64,000 bases of DNA from assembly GCA_963585895.1 (NCBI GenBank), contig OY757916.1, forward strand, positions 26,406,624-26,470,623, given 5' to 3'. The notes under the pieces were generated by a model, which did no database searches, had not been told where the DNA came from, and worked only from the letters and a program-made list of their open reading frames with translations. A program made the translations under genes and the position numbers. Shown piece by piece: positions 20,968 to 32,039 of this stretch; position 1 is the stretch's first letter, and every line of letters begins with the position of its first letter. Source of the DNA: Sepioteuthis lessoniana (Eukaryota; Mollusca; Cephalopoda; Myopsida; Loliginidae).

Positions 20968-21900
20968 CTAACCAGTTGTAAAAAACGGAATGCTTGGGAA
21001 GAAAAATAACAATTTGAAAAAAATTGGAAATTATCAGAATATTTAAATAGTAAATTATGTCGTAAATTGATTTTTAATAAGATTTTATTTGATATTTTTT
21101 CTTTAGAGCACTAAATATGGCGTTTCTGACTATTTCATTTGAATTCATTTAACCATTGCCCAGTCGGCTGGGATAGTAGAATACACTGATTGCTCCTCTG
21201 CAGAGGGGTAAGACCCTCCCAACGAGAGTCCTGGATATGATACTAAACAATCTAACGGTGAGGTTCCAGTAATGTTGGGGATTTGGTGAATGTGGAGCAC
21301 CTCTTCATTGCCATTGCTCCCAGGTCCACTCTGACCCAGAGTGGTAGCATCTGATAGGGGCCTATCTATGGGTTAAATAGAACTAAACTGCATAATTATG
21401 CAAAACTGAATTGTTTGAATTAGAACTGTTTGACTAAACTGAATAGCTAGAAATATTTTTAACAATTAAACTGTGTACTTATATTTAAACTGAGAGCTTA
21501 TGCTAAACTGAATCGTTTGAAATGGAACTGTTTTTGACATTGAAACTGTGCTTACACTAAACTGAACTGTTATATGTAGGACTTTTTTGACATTTAACTG
21601 TGTGTAAACAAAATATGAACTTAAACTAACCTGAATTAGCTGAATTAGAACTGTTTTAATAAACTGAATAGTTTTAAATAGAAAAGGTTTTTGACAATTA
21701 AACTGTGTACTCATGCTAAACTGAATTGTGTGAAATAGAACTGGTTATTTGCATAAAAATGGATTTGTTGTTAAATAACCAACAAAGGTTGATAAGCCAT
21801 AAAATCCAACCAACCAACCAACCAACCAATTATTTAATCATTTGAAACTCAAAATCAGTTTATATAGGAATGTAAAATCAAAAATACAAAAATATATTGA
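20966..21900 (+). repeat. Duplicated AT-rich unit, copy 1 (contains C insertion)
   Basis: 20966-21157 plus 21832-21900 parallels 22340-22595. Shared words are TCCTAA.CAG, AGTAAATTATGT.GTAAA, GATATTTTTTCTTT and AAACTCAAAATCAGTT. Copy 1 is interrupted by the C retroposon; copy 2 is not. Confidence 0.75.
21158..21831 (+). mobile_element. C retroposon with target-site duplication
   Basis: The best-defined C copy (674 bp). It starts GCCCAGTCGGCTGGG, then the body (CTGCAGAGGGGTAAGACCC, GACACTAAACAATCT-like, CCACTCTGACCC, GGTAGCATCTGATAGGGG). Five to six subunits like AAACTGAATTGTTTGAAATA follow, then the hairpin (TTAAATAACCAACAAAGGTT...ATAAGCCAT) and a CCAACCAACC tail. The flanks are ATTTAACCATT (21147-21157) and ATTTAATCATT (21832-21842), matching one unbroken ATTTAAGCGTT in the paralogous unit at 22512-22522. 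Confidence 0.9.
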
Positions 21901-22335
21901 TGTGTTGCTTCATTTCTCCCAGACCAGTTGCCATACCAAATTTAAAGAGCTCAGTCTGTCCTACTATTTACCCATAACTTGAGGGAAAATAATTGGATTC
22001 ATACTTATCCCAAGGACATAACACTATATAACACAATCACCACGGAATTTAAGTATTTAACCAACTACTCTGCACGTGCAGAGGTCAATTTTTAAGCTGA
22101 GTTCAATGGGTTAAAATTCAGAGTTTTCCTTCTCCAATGATCATAGAATGGAGGGGCCCATGGTGTAATAGTTACCATGCCAACCTGGAGGTAGAATAAT
22201 AAGATTCATACTTTTTCCAAGGGTATTAGCACTATGTGAAATGCAAACAGCCTTGTCTTGGATTTGAACTTGGTTCTCCATGTCCATTTCCTATGACAAT
22301 AACCATTACCCCATGAGCACCACCGAATTTAAATA
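21901..22335 (-). mobile_element. Cluster of SINE A fragments
   Basis: Two or three reversed pieces: 21912-22015 (body), 22055-22140 (3' end to GAGTTTTCCTTCTCC) and about 22195-22325 (body to head, ending ACCCCATGAGCACC). A short plus-strand-looking CCCATGGTGTAATAGTTACC head sits between them at 22155-22180. It looks like repeated insertion and rearrangement. Confidence 0.65.
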
Positions 22336-22339
22336 CATA

Positions 22340-22595
22340 AATATTTGTTCCTAATCAGCTCTCAAAAAACACTTCAAAGAATTCTTAGAAACTTTTTTTA
22401 AAGATATTTTAATAATAAATTATGTTGTAAAAGGTTTTTTGATCAGATTTTATAAGATATTTTTTCTTTGAAGTTCTGAATATACAGTTTCTGATAATTT
22501 TTTAAAAATTTATTTAAGCGTTTGAAAGTCAAAATCAGTTGGTGTTAGAATATGACATCTAAATAATAAGATATTCCAATCCTAAAATATTTTGA
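22340..22595 (+). repeat. Duplicated AT-rich unit, copy 2 (empty site)
   Basis: Paralogue of 20966-21157/21832-21900 lacking the C insertion. Confidence 0.75.
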
Positions 22596-22639
22596 TTTAT
22601 TCCTTCCTTCGAGAGAAATAAAAAAGAAAAATTAGATCC

Positions 22640-22697
22640 AGCATTTCTGAAAACCAGACTTACTCCTGCGGATTTATTATAAACTAGATCTAATAGA
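22640..22697 (+). repeat. 57-bp direct repeat, copy 1
   Basis: TTTCTGAAAACCAGACTTAC...ACTAGATCTAATA recurs at 23532-23590 with about five differences. The 0.83 kb between them holds SINE B and two F elements. Confidence 0.8.
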
Positions 22698-22950
22698 TTA
22701 ATGAATAGAGTGTTCACCAATAGTCAAGAAGACTGGGGTTCAATTCCAGGTCAAGTCATACCAAAGACTCAAAAAATGGTACTTGATGCCACCTTGCTTA
22801 GCACTCAGCACCATAAGGTATGGAACAAGGATAAAGTGGAGCAATCCAGGGAATGGAGTAGCGCACTCCCCTAGACCTCAGTGTAGTAGCTATTGAAAAT
22901 GGAGTCTTTGGGTCACTATGTTCACCAACTTTACTTACAACTTATTAAGA
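22698..22950 (+). mobile_element. SINE B
   Basis: TAGAGTGTTCACCAATAG head, GGTTCAATTCCAGGTC B box, AAATGGTACTTGATGCC, AAAGTGGAGCAATCC and a 3' end CCAACTTTACTTAC. The 5' few bases are eroded. Confidence 0.85.
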
Positions 22951-23084
22951 TTACGTTCACTAGCTCTGAGCCGACACTTAACTCCATCAAATAGACCTAT
23001 TAAGAGTGATGATAGACAGAGACTGATGGTTCAAGAGATTCAAAGGTACCATAGCTTATTTATCTAAATTTCTAAAATGAAGCT

Positions 23085-23405
23085 TGATTAATTTTTTCAC
23101 TTAAAATGTTGGGACTATTGTTTTCATCTTAAATGTTATACTCCCAATGTTTTGGCTGATGCATACTTCAGCTTTCTTCTGGTGTTTCTTGTCGAAATCA
23201 GTAGCCCACAGAAAACTTTAAACTGAACTCTTTATTTAATACATGGAAGTAGATTATTCTAATTCGGTTAGCCATGATACAAGAATTAATCTATAGTAAG
23301 CATTACTTGTTATTGCAACTATAGTTCGGATTGAATCTGCAACCTAAGGATAATTTCAATAAGAAGTACTTTTCAACCAATTGCCTATATCTGTTGTGCA
23401 ATGTG
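23085..23405 (-). mobile_element. F element, minus strand
   Basis: Antisense core (CCAATGTTTTGGCTGATGCA, CAGCTTTCTTCTGGTGTTTC) followed by the body and the head (GGATTGAATCTGCAACC as reversed B box, ATGTGTCCTGG at the start). Close to full length. Confidence 0.75.
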
Positions 23406-23515
23406 TCCTGGATACTCCAGGATTTGACGTGAAACACAGGAAGAAGGCCGAAGGGCACACTGGTCGAAACGTTATGAGTATAACAACGAGTCTGAATATT
23501 GTAAGAGATAAAAAT
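23406..23515 (+). mobile_element. F element core, plus strand
   Basis: CAGGAAGAAGGCCGAAGG...CTGGTCGAAACG, then AGTATAACAACGAGTCTG. It forms an inverted pair with the preceding copy. Confidence 0.78.
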
Positions 23516-23599
23516 GAATTATGTTTGGATGATGATTTCTGAAAACCAGACTTACTTCTGAGGATTTACTACAAACTAGATCTAATAAATTATATAACT

Positions 23600-24185
23600 G
23601 TATTATTAGGATTTTGGTTTCATGTCACTAACTGTGTTTTTTGATGACAGAAACATTTTTAAAGCTACACAAATTGTTTTGTTGCTTTTATTCATAGTCA
23701 TATCAGAATTTGTGATAAATTTGAACATATTTATTCCTTTATTTCCATAAAAATATGGAAAACTAATGTAGTCTACTGTGTGGTGTTCTTTCTTAATAAA
23801 ATCTTGTCAAAATTGGGTGAATTTTGTAAGAAGACTTATTTAAAAAAGCTTGAAGAAAAAAATGGAAGTGTTTTGTAAAATAGAAGCATTGCAATTCATG
23901 ATCTTCATGCAGAATTTATTGATTTGTACATGTCATATGTAAATCTAATTGATTTCTACTAAACATTTATTCAAACCTGAAACAATTTGTATGTTTTATT
24001 GGTTTCACTCTATTTCTTCATTTCATTTCTCTAGATTTTTGTTTCTCTAGATTTTTCATGGAATTTTGTTTCTTTAATGTCATCAGAAAATTTTATCATA
24101 AGAGTTGTATAGAAAGTTTATCATCCATATTTGATAGAAAATGTAATTAGAAGAGGTATGGAAAGCCCATTCTTTTGAGACCCCA
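23600..24185. other. Unassigned AT-rich sequence
   Basis: No gene or family member recognised. A TTTCTCTAGATTTTT word repeats at 24030-24060. Confidence 0.4.
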
Positions 24186-24616
24186 TATTACAGAGAGTGT
24201 TTGAGAGAAATGAGAATGTGAGGAGGTAGATTTAAGGTTGGATTAGGTTGATACATATTCTGAAGAGGTTGTTCATTTATGTTGTTTGGAAGGAAGAGAA
24301 TAGGTAAGATAAAAGAAAATGGAATAAAGAAAAATGAAAGTGAAAGTGGAAGTAGACAATAAGGTTGAAAATGAAAAGAGAAAAATGTTGAAGTGAAAGT
24401 AAAAATGAAGAATAAAGACAAGATAAATGAATGGATTAATAGATACAAGAACAGAGGGCTGTCAGTGAGTCTAGAAGAAATGTTTATAGAGATAAGGAAA
24501 AGAGTGTATGTTTTTAACAAAAAAGGAAAAGAAAAGAAACATCTAAAAGAAGAAAGAAAATAGAAAAGCATTAGGGAAAGAAATGAAAAAGAGGGAAATG
24601 ATAGGGAAAATTTAAA

Positions 24617-24652
<36 letters not shown>

Positions 24653-24889
24653 AAAATGAAGAACAAAAAAATATAAAGATAAAAAACTGGAAAAAAAAAG
24701 GTTAAGAAAAGATAAGAAAAGAATAATAAAGAAGAAGGAAGACCAGAAGACAACTGAGTGGAAAAAACTAATAAACAATGAAAGCAAAAGAGTAAGAAGT
24801 GAAGAGAAAAAGAATCAATACTAGAAAAATAATGACTGGAGAAAGAAAGAAAGAAAGAAAGAAAGAAGTTTGACAAGAAAAGACTATAA

Positions 24890-24945
24890 AAGAAAGAAAG
24901 AAGAGAAAAAGAAGAACTGAAGAAGAATTACTGTGGAAAAATTAT

Positions 24946-24976
<31 letters not shown>

Positions 24977-25027
24977 AGAGTAAAAGAAGAAAGAAGAACT
25001 GAAGAAGAATTACTAGGAAAAAATTAT

Positions 25028-25066
<39 letters not shown>

Positions 25067-25290
25067 AGAGTAAAAGAAAAAAGAAGAACTGAAGAAGAAT
25101 TACTAGGAAAAAATTATAGAAAGAAAGAAAGAAAGAAGAGTAAAAGAAGAAAGAAGAACTGAAGAAGAATTACTAGGAAAAAATCATAGAAAGAAAGAAA
25201 GAAAGAAAGATTGAAAGAAAGAAAGAAGAGTAAAAGAAGAAAGAAGAACTGAAGAAGAATGATTGGGAAAAAATTATAGAAGGAAAGAAG
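24890..25290. repeat. 70-90 bp minisatellite
   Basis: GAACTGAAGAAGAATTAC occurs at 24914, 24996, 25086, 25156 and 25246. The units differ in length by whole GAAA steps, showing slippage inside the larger unit. Confidence 0.9.
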
Positions 25291-26700
25291 AGAAAAAGAA
25301 ACAAAAGCAGCAGAAAACAATTGACAGGAAAAATCAAACGAAAAGAAAAGAAACGAAAAGAAAAGAAACAAAGAAAAGATTTAAGATGAATAGATTATAA
25401 AAGGGTTATGTATTGTGAAAAGATATTCAAGAGTTTCTAATCAAATACAGACAAAACAAATTAGGCAGCATCAGATACAAAAGCAGGAAAGGCCTGAATG
25501 TAATCAGTTGGAAATTCTTTTATCATTTTCATCCCAAAGTTTTGTATTTGAGATTTCATTTTTCCAAGACATATTATTATTTACAATGTTTGCTTTCACA
25601 TTTGTTCCAAAACTGAAATTGTGAGCCAGAAAAATATGACAGTTGTCATAACTAGAACATTTTTGTTGTTGTTGTTGCTGGAAGGGTTTTTATCTTATTC
25701 TTGATTTTCTTTTTTTTTTAGGGGCTTGGGTGGAGATGGAGGTTATTCTTTTCTTTTTAATTTAGGGCTTACTTAAACATCTGAGTATTATTCAGGTGAG
25801 GTTTTGTTATTTGATAGAGCAAGTTTTCAATAACTGATTTATTTAATATCGAACTTGATTTTAATAAGATGGGCTTGTCACTATCAAAGATTCTGAAATG
25901 AATCAGTGATTCATGAAACTGATAAGAAAATTAAATACGATGATAAAAATGTCACATAAAGAAGAAGAAGAAGAAGAAGAAGAAGAAGAAGAAGAAGAAG
26001 AAGAAACTTGTCAATAAACCATGAAAGGAAAAAGGAAGAAAGAATGTTTGGAGGAAAGAACAGAAAGTTAGAAGTAAGAAAAGTGTGAAAGCAGACGGGA
26101 GGTCATAATGAAAAGAGAAAAGGAAAGAAAGCTAAAAATGGGGATATAAGAAAGGAAGAAAGAAAGAGAAAGGAAGGTAAGTAGGGGTGGACAATAAAGG
26201 AAGGAAGAAAGAGATAGGAACCTAAGTAGGGGTGGGTAATAAAGTAAGAAAGAAAGGGAAGAAAGATGAGAAAGGGTATATAATGAAAAAAGAAAGAAAA
26301 GGAGTGAAGCTAAAAAGGGGTGGATAATAAAAAAAACAGGAAAGGGAAGGAATATAAGAAAAGGTGGATAAAGAAGGAAGAAAGAAAAAGAAGAAAGATG
26401 AAAAGAAGTGAAGGTAAAGGAAGAAGAAAAGGGAAGAAAGATAAAAAGTGGTGGATGATAAAATAAGAAAATAAGGAACGGAAGAAAAGGTGTATAATTA
26501 AGGAGGCAGGAAAAAGGTAAAAAATTATTAAAAGAGGTAGATAATAAAGGAAGAAAAAAGGGAAGAAAGATAAGAAGGGGTGGATAAGGAAGAAAGAAAG
26601 AAATGGAAGGAAGATGAGAAGGGGTGGATAATGAAAAATGAGAGAGAGAAAGAAGATAAGAGGTGGATAATAAAGAGAGAAAAAAAGGGAAAAGATAAGA

Positions 26701-26798
26701 AGGAGTGGATGATAAAAGGAAAAGGAAAGAGAAGGAAGAAAAGAAGGGTTGCATAATAAAGAAAGAAAGAAAGTGAAGAAAGATAAGAAGGGGCGGAT

Positions 26799-26833
<35 letters not shown>

Positions 26834-26852
26834 GGAAGATAGGAAGTGATGG

Positions 26853-26883
<31 letters not shown>

Positions 26884-27026
26884 AAAGAGGTGGATAATAA
26901 AGAAAGAAAAAAGGGAAGAAAGATAAGAAGGAGTGGATGATAAAAGAAAAAGGAAAGAGAAGGAAGAAAAGAAAGGGTGCATAATAAAGGAAGAATGAAA
27001 GTAAAGAAATATAAGAAGGGGCAGAT

Positions 27027-27058
<32 letters not shown>

Positions 27059-27078
27059 GAAGGAAGATAGGAAGTGAT

Positions 27079-27111
<33 letters not shown>

Positions 27112-27180
27112 AAAGAGGTGGATAATAAAGAAAGAAAAAAGGGAAGAAAGATAAGAAGGGGCGGATGATAAAAGAAAAAA
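26701..27180. repeat. 228-bp higher-order repeat
   Basis: The segment beginning AGGAGTGGATGATAAAAG starts at 26701 and 26929, and a variant at 27157. The spacing is exactly 228 bp twice. Each unit holds two GAAA runs and the words GATAAGAAGG and AGAGGTGGATAATAAAG. Confidence 0.9.
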
Positions 27181-27700
27181 GGAAAGGGAAGGAAGTTAAG
27201 GAAGAAAGATAGAGAAGGAAAATAAGAAGGCGTGGATAGTAAAGTAAGAAAGAAAAGGATCTTGTGGATAACAAAGGGAAAAGGAAAGATAGCTAAGAAG
27301 TGTAACTGAACAAATTTGCTTGAGAGATCATGTTAGAAAAGAAAGTAAAAAGTTGAAGTCAAAAGGCAAAGAAAATAGGAATCAATGAATGTGAAAAAGA
27401 AATGAACAGATTTATTTAAATGAAAGTGAAATAGAAGGATGAGAAATGAAAAATCAAGGGTGAACAGATGAGTACCGAATGAAAAAATCCAGTGTTTAAT
27501 ATTAAATATTAAGTAAAAAAAGAAGAATGAAAAAATTAGGAAAATAAGAAATTGGTTGAAAAGCTGAAAGAAAAACAAATTTTTTAAAAGATATCGTAAA
27601 AGAAAGATTGTTGGAAAAAAGAGAATGCAGAAAAAGATAGGGAAAAAAAAAACAGTAAAAAAAGAAAAAAATTATTTAATGAAATTACAACTGAGATTAC

Positions 27701-28330
27701 CAAAATGTTAGCATCTATGAACATTTGGTGGGGTGGGAGTCACAGACTGAGGGTCTTATTATTTGTTAGTTATGGATTGATGAGGAGTCTCCTGCATGCC
27801 AATTTCATTGCCAAAATCTGTTTTCTGATATTGCTTGATTATATCTATTCTATCAGCATTTCTTTCTTTCTCACTCTCTCTCTCTCTGTTCCTCTCAATC
27901 TTTGCGTCTCTCTTTCTCTATCTCTCAATTTCACCTTCTCTCTCTTCCCATTCCTCTCTCTCTCCCTCTCTCTTTCCCCAATCTCTCTTTTCCCCATCGC
28001 TCTCTCTATCCCTCTCTATCCCTCTGTATTTCAATTAGATTTTTAACCTGCAATCTGTGGATCATATCATCATCACCTTATTAATATTTGTATTATTCAT
28101 CATCATCATCATCATCATCAACCAACAATAACAATCATCATTACCTTCATCATCATCATCATCAGCAGCAGCAGCAGCAGCAACATCAACAACTACAATA
28201 ACATTGTCATGGTAATCAATGAGATCATTTTCAGACCTTGCCACAATAATTTCTATCGGCACAAACATGAAAAGTACCAGGATTTTGCAAAAAGGAAGTG
28301 AAGCAATTTTATCTGGGAAAATTACAATAT
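27701..28330. other. Unassigned; CT-rich and CAT/CAG microsatellites
   Basis: CT-rich run at 27860-28030, CAT repeats at 28095-28120 and 28148-28165, and (CAG)n at 28163-28182. No gene is seen. Confidence 0.6.
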
Positions 28331-28345
28331 ATCTAAATATATTCA

Positions 28346-28434
<89 letters not shown>

Positions 28435-28652
28435 GTATATATGTATATATATATATTATCCGATATATATATATATATATATATACGTATATATATATAC
28501 ATACAAATATATAATTGTATATCTATATAATCTGATATATATATATATATATATATAATTATATATATATATATATATAATTATATGTATATATATATAT
28601 ATATATATACATATGAATATATACTTGTATATATATATATATATATATTATT
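28331..28652. repeat. Compound (TA)n tract
   Basis: Several TA runs separated by short words such as GATAGATAGATAG and TAATCTGATATATA. Likely hard to assemble. Confidence 0.95.
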
Positions 28653-28866
28653 AGGAAAAGGAGTAGCACTCTCCCCTACACCTTGGTGTAGTAGCTATTG
28701 AAAAGGGAGCCTTCTAGTCGCCCTCAACTATGGTCACCAAACTGGCTGGTTGGCTCAGTGTGTAGAGCGTTTACCAATGGTCCGGGAGACCTGGGTTCAA
28801 TCCCAGGTCGAGTCATACCAAAGACATTAAAAATGGTACTTGATACCTTTTTGCTTAGCACACAGC
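28653..28866 (+). mobile_element. SINE B pieces in permuted order (3' part, then 5' part)
   Basis: 28653-28741 is the B 3' half (GTAGCACTCTCCCCTACACC to GGTCACCAAACTGG). It is immediately followed by the B head at 28744-28866 (TTGGCTCAGTGTGTAGAGCG, GGTTCAATCCCAGGTCGAGT, up to GCTTAGCACACAGC). This is either a tandem pair, each truncated at the outer side, or a permuted copy. Confidence 0.8.
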
Positions 28867-28999
28867 TATTCATTTCATCAAAAAACTGTCATTTTCAATT
28901 TTAAAGACTTTTATGAAATATTATCTTCAATCATTGATTCATTTTGGGGTTTTTGTTTAATTAAATCTTTTTCTTATATCCTGGAGGCATTCTGTCTTG

Positions 29000-29760
29000 C
29001 ATAATGGCTGGACTGTGGCCTTGTTATATTATAGCTGAGGGATTTCCGTTCATGCCTTTGAGTTTAGTTAGGCTGAGAACCTTTCGGCTCAGCACATGGG
29101 TGAGTTTGGTGCAACACTGAGGCAGGTGTTAAACACGGGCGCGCACGGGCGGATGGAGGTGTCACTCAGATGTCACAATAGTCCGAGACGAAACGGGGTG
29201 ACAGGGTGCGGGTGATGTCACGCACCGGAAGCGCGCAGAGGTTTGTGTGAGAATCTGAAGAAAGTTGTGAGTTGGGTACTAGACGCCAAATGAGAAGGAT
29301 TGACTCACAGACGCGAAGCGAACTTGCACCCTATGGGGGGGCCGTTTGAGAAGGGGCCCAAATGAATAAGACAGCATAGAAGATAGTGTCTCTCCTCCTT
29401 ACGTCGAAACCTTTAACTCAAAGTTAATAAAAAGGTTTCGTACCTGAACAAGAAGTCATTACGTGTTTTCGAATTCCGAGATTCCTATGTTCTTTATATG
29501 TTCTATTGTTATGAACATTATATGTCCATTTTGCACATAGCGTTAATTGCGAATATGGTACAGCCTCAAAGTAAGTGAATTCAAACTTTCTGAGTAGTTA
29601 CACTCACATTTGTACTAATGCCCTAGAGAAAGGTATGAACTGACATATTCTACCACCTATGGATAAAATATCATCACCGCTATTCTTCTACAAAGATGGT
29701 TTTGGCACCAAAAAACCCAATGGTTGATACGCCAATAAACAAAATTACCGAACCAAACCA
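29000..29760 (+). mobile_element. SINE D split by LTR4
   Basis: Head TAATGGCTGGACTGTGGCCT at 29012-29031. It resumes at 29567 with CAAAGTAAGTGAATTCAAAC and runs through the body to the hairpin and CCGAACCAAACC tail. The joined order matches the D copy at 50010-50070. Confidence 0.82.
29032..29562 (+). mobile_element. LTR4 solo LTR fossil
   Basis: 531 bp, starting TGTTATATTATAG and ending TATGGTACA. A 4-bp duplication, GCCT, flanks it (29028-29031 and 29563-29566), and rejoining restores SINE D. Composition is GC-richer, with AATAAAAAGG near the 3' end as a likely polyadenylation signal. The 4-bp duplication and TG/CA ends suggest a Gypsy-type LTR retrotransposon. No internal region is present. 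Younger than its D host. Confidence 0.82.
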
Positions 29761-29974
29761 ATGTCTAGGTTTGATAATAATCAACATCATATAACTACTT
29801 AGTATAATTTTAGCAACTGAGTTTTATCATGAATGAATTGATTGAATGACAACAATTTTTTAAAGATTTTGAATCGCCCTGTCACTGAGGTTTAGAATCC
29901 CATTCTAAGTAAAAAAAAAAAAATGGGTGTTCTGGACATAATGCTAAAATGAAGAACAAAGGAAGAAAGGGGTG

Positions 29975-30300
29975 GATAATGGTGGTGAGGCTCCAGTTCT
30001 GGTTGTGAGGCCCCAGTTCTTGAGCTCTGGGAAGTGTGGTGTACTCATCCATTGCCATTACTCTCAGATCCTTTCTGTTCCATAGGTAAAGTTCCTGTTA
30101 TGGCTCTATCTAAGCATAAAATTATTTGTATTAGATAAAAATATTTGATATCATATAACCATTTGCCAAAAAAATCCCTTAAGAAAGTGCCAAAAAATGG
30201 AAATATTAAATTACAATGTACATAATTCCCTAACCTCTAAGCATAGAATAATACTAGATAGGTTGACATGCCATTAAAATCAATCAATCATTAAATCAAT
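29975..30300 (+). mobile_element. C' retroposon
   Basis: GAGGCTCCAGTTCT (written twice, a small internal duplication) and CCATTGCCATTACTCTCAG. It ends CCCTAACCTCTAAGCATAGA, then AGGTTGACATGCCATTAAA with an AATC tail. 29765-29974 before it is unassigned. Confidence 0.75.
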
Positions 30301-30640
30301 CATCGCCCAGTGGAATATACAGACTTCCCAAATGGATATGACACTAAATAATCTGATGATGAAGCTCCAGTAATGCTAGAACTTTGAAGAATATGGTGTA
30401 CCTCTTCACTGTCATTGCTCCAAGGTCCATTCTGTCCCAGAGTGGTAGAACCTGAGAGAGTCCTATCTATGAGTCAAATAGAACTGTTTGACATATAAAT
30501 TGTGTACTTATGCTAAAAAGAATTGCTTGAAATAAAACTGTTTTTACATTTAACTAAGAGTAGAATAAAAACTGTAATTATGCTAAACTGAACTGTTCAA
30601 AATAGAACTGTTCTTATATTTAACTTGGTAAACAAATGAC
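30301..30640 (+). mobile_element. C retroposon, 3' end missing
   Basis: Starts CGCCCAGTGGAATATACAG, continues with the C body and CCTATCTATGAGTCAAATAG and several AACTG subunits. It stops where the next C copy begins. Confidence 0.72.
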
Positions 30641-31014
30641 TGATGGCTCTGTCGGCTAAAGCTGTAGTATACACTGATTGCATCTCTGCTGAGGGGAAGG
30701 ACTCTCTCATTGAATGTCTCGGATATGGTGCTAAACAATCTGATGGTGAGGCTCCAGTATTGTTGGAGCTTTGGGGAATACGGAGTACCTATTCATTGCT
30801 ATTGTTTCCAAGACACTTTGGCTTGGAGTGATAACACCTCAAAGGGTCCTATCTATGGGTTAACTAGAACTGTTTTTCCACTTAACTGTGTGTAAACAAA
30901 TTCATTATGTTTAATTGAATTGTTAGTGATATGTATCAATGCTTGGAACCATTTAACTTTGTTGACATGGTAAACTGAATTATTTGAAATAGAACTGTTT
31001 GATTCTTTAACTAT
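30641..31014 (+). mobile_element. C retroposon, truncated
   Basis: CTGTCGGCTAAAGCTGTAGT start, GCATCTCTGCTGAGGGG, GGGTCCTATCTATGGGTTAA and AACTG subunits. It ends abruptly at the mariner fragment. The 62-codon frame inside is incidental. Confidence 0.75.
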
Positions 31015-31914
31015 GTGATGAAAGAGGCTGTGACGAAGGTCATTGACATGCTCACACAAGAGGACTTCCATGGGGCCTTCACAAAGTTGTTGGAATGGTA
31101 CAACAGGTGCATTGCAGCCGGAGGAGATTACTTCCAAGGGGACTAGAGTTTCATGTGTGTACTATTGTTATATACTCATCTACAGCTTCATAACGACACA
31201 ATAAATAAACAGATGCATGCAGGAAGACTTCTTTATAAAAATACTTACCTCTCCCTTTATTGCAAGGGTTCGAAAAGGTTGTGTGGGGTTTTACTGTGAG
31301 AGGGAGTTGGAGATCGGACATAACGGCAATATTTTGACCCCACATCACGTTGTGGCCGTCACGTTGTGTCTTTCTTATTCTTTGATGCTCAATCGGAGGT
31401 CCAGAGGCCACTCTGCTGGATGATGGCTTTCTTTATGGCATCTTATCAGCATCTTCTCCGGACCTCAACTCATCAGGGCCCAAAGGCCCCTTTGGACTGA
31501 TGTGGCTTTCCCTACCACATCTTGTCTCCAACTCAACTGCCCGCAACTCAACTGGCAACTCACTGGCTCGTCGAACTCAATTGAGTTATATAATTGTTCG
31601 ACGCCAACTCGATCTTTGAAATCGAATGTTTAATCGTCATCAAGCGGAAATAACTGTCATGCAGTTCAGAGGTCACTCTCTTCCGGTGCATCACTCTGTA
31701 GTGGCACAGTGGGACCTTCACCTTGTCCCATATTATCAGCCTTAATCCGCCCACGTGATCTCTTTCGAATACTGGCCATTGTAATGTGCCACTTCCTTCC
31801 GGTTCATCACCTTGGAATAGCATTTTTGGGCCAGGTTGAAGGTCAAAATATTACACTATCAATAAAAGTGCCCATACGAAAAAAGCCTGGAAACTTATCT
31901 AATGATCCTCGTAG
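31015..31914 (+). mobile_element. mariner 3' fragment split by LTR3
   Basis: 31015-31150 translates as MKEAVTKVIDMLTQEDFHGA then AAGGDYFQGD, the C-terminus of the same mariner as at 12806-13498. The element resumes at 31856 with CTATCAATAAAAGTGCCC and ends at the inverted repeat GGAAACTTATCTAATGATCC. Only the last fifth of the transposon is present. Confidence 0.88.
31166..31855 (-). mobile_element. LTR3 solo LTR fossil in mariner
   Basis: 690 bp. The ends on the plus strand are TGTTATATAC and ATATTACA. The 4-bp duplication CTAT flanks it at 31162-31165 and 31856-31859. The uninterrupted mariner site GTACTATCAATAAAAG exists at 13440. Minus orientation is inferred from AATAAAGGG on that strand and from the match to 17409-17699. 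Probably Gypsy-type; no internal genes. Confidence 0.85.
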
Positions 31915-32039
31915 ATCTAAATTCTTGACAAAGCTATTTCTTTATACTATACTATAATTTACTTTATTCCTTAAAAAATGATGAAAGCTAAAAATCCTGA
32001 GCAGAAAGGAAAATTAATACAGGAAAACTAGTCAAAATT

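Larger units (their letters stand above)
24186..27700. repeat. 3.5 kb purine-rich tract (GAAA, GAA and derivatives)
   Basis: The plus strand is almost entirely A and G. It includes (GAAA)n runs, (GAA)n at 25962-26005, a variable 70-90 bp minisatellite (24890-25290) and a 228-bp repeat (26701-27180). The long minus-strand frames of 199-304 codons are Phe/Ser/Leu composition artefacts and have no domains. Confidence 0.95.

Noticed and set aside
24188-27274. Long minus-strand frames (199-304 codons) rich in Phe, Ser and Leu
   Set aside because: They are translations of GAAA and GAA purine repeats. No domain, no start context, and length follows the microsatellite.
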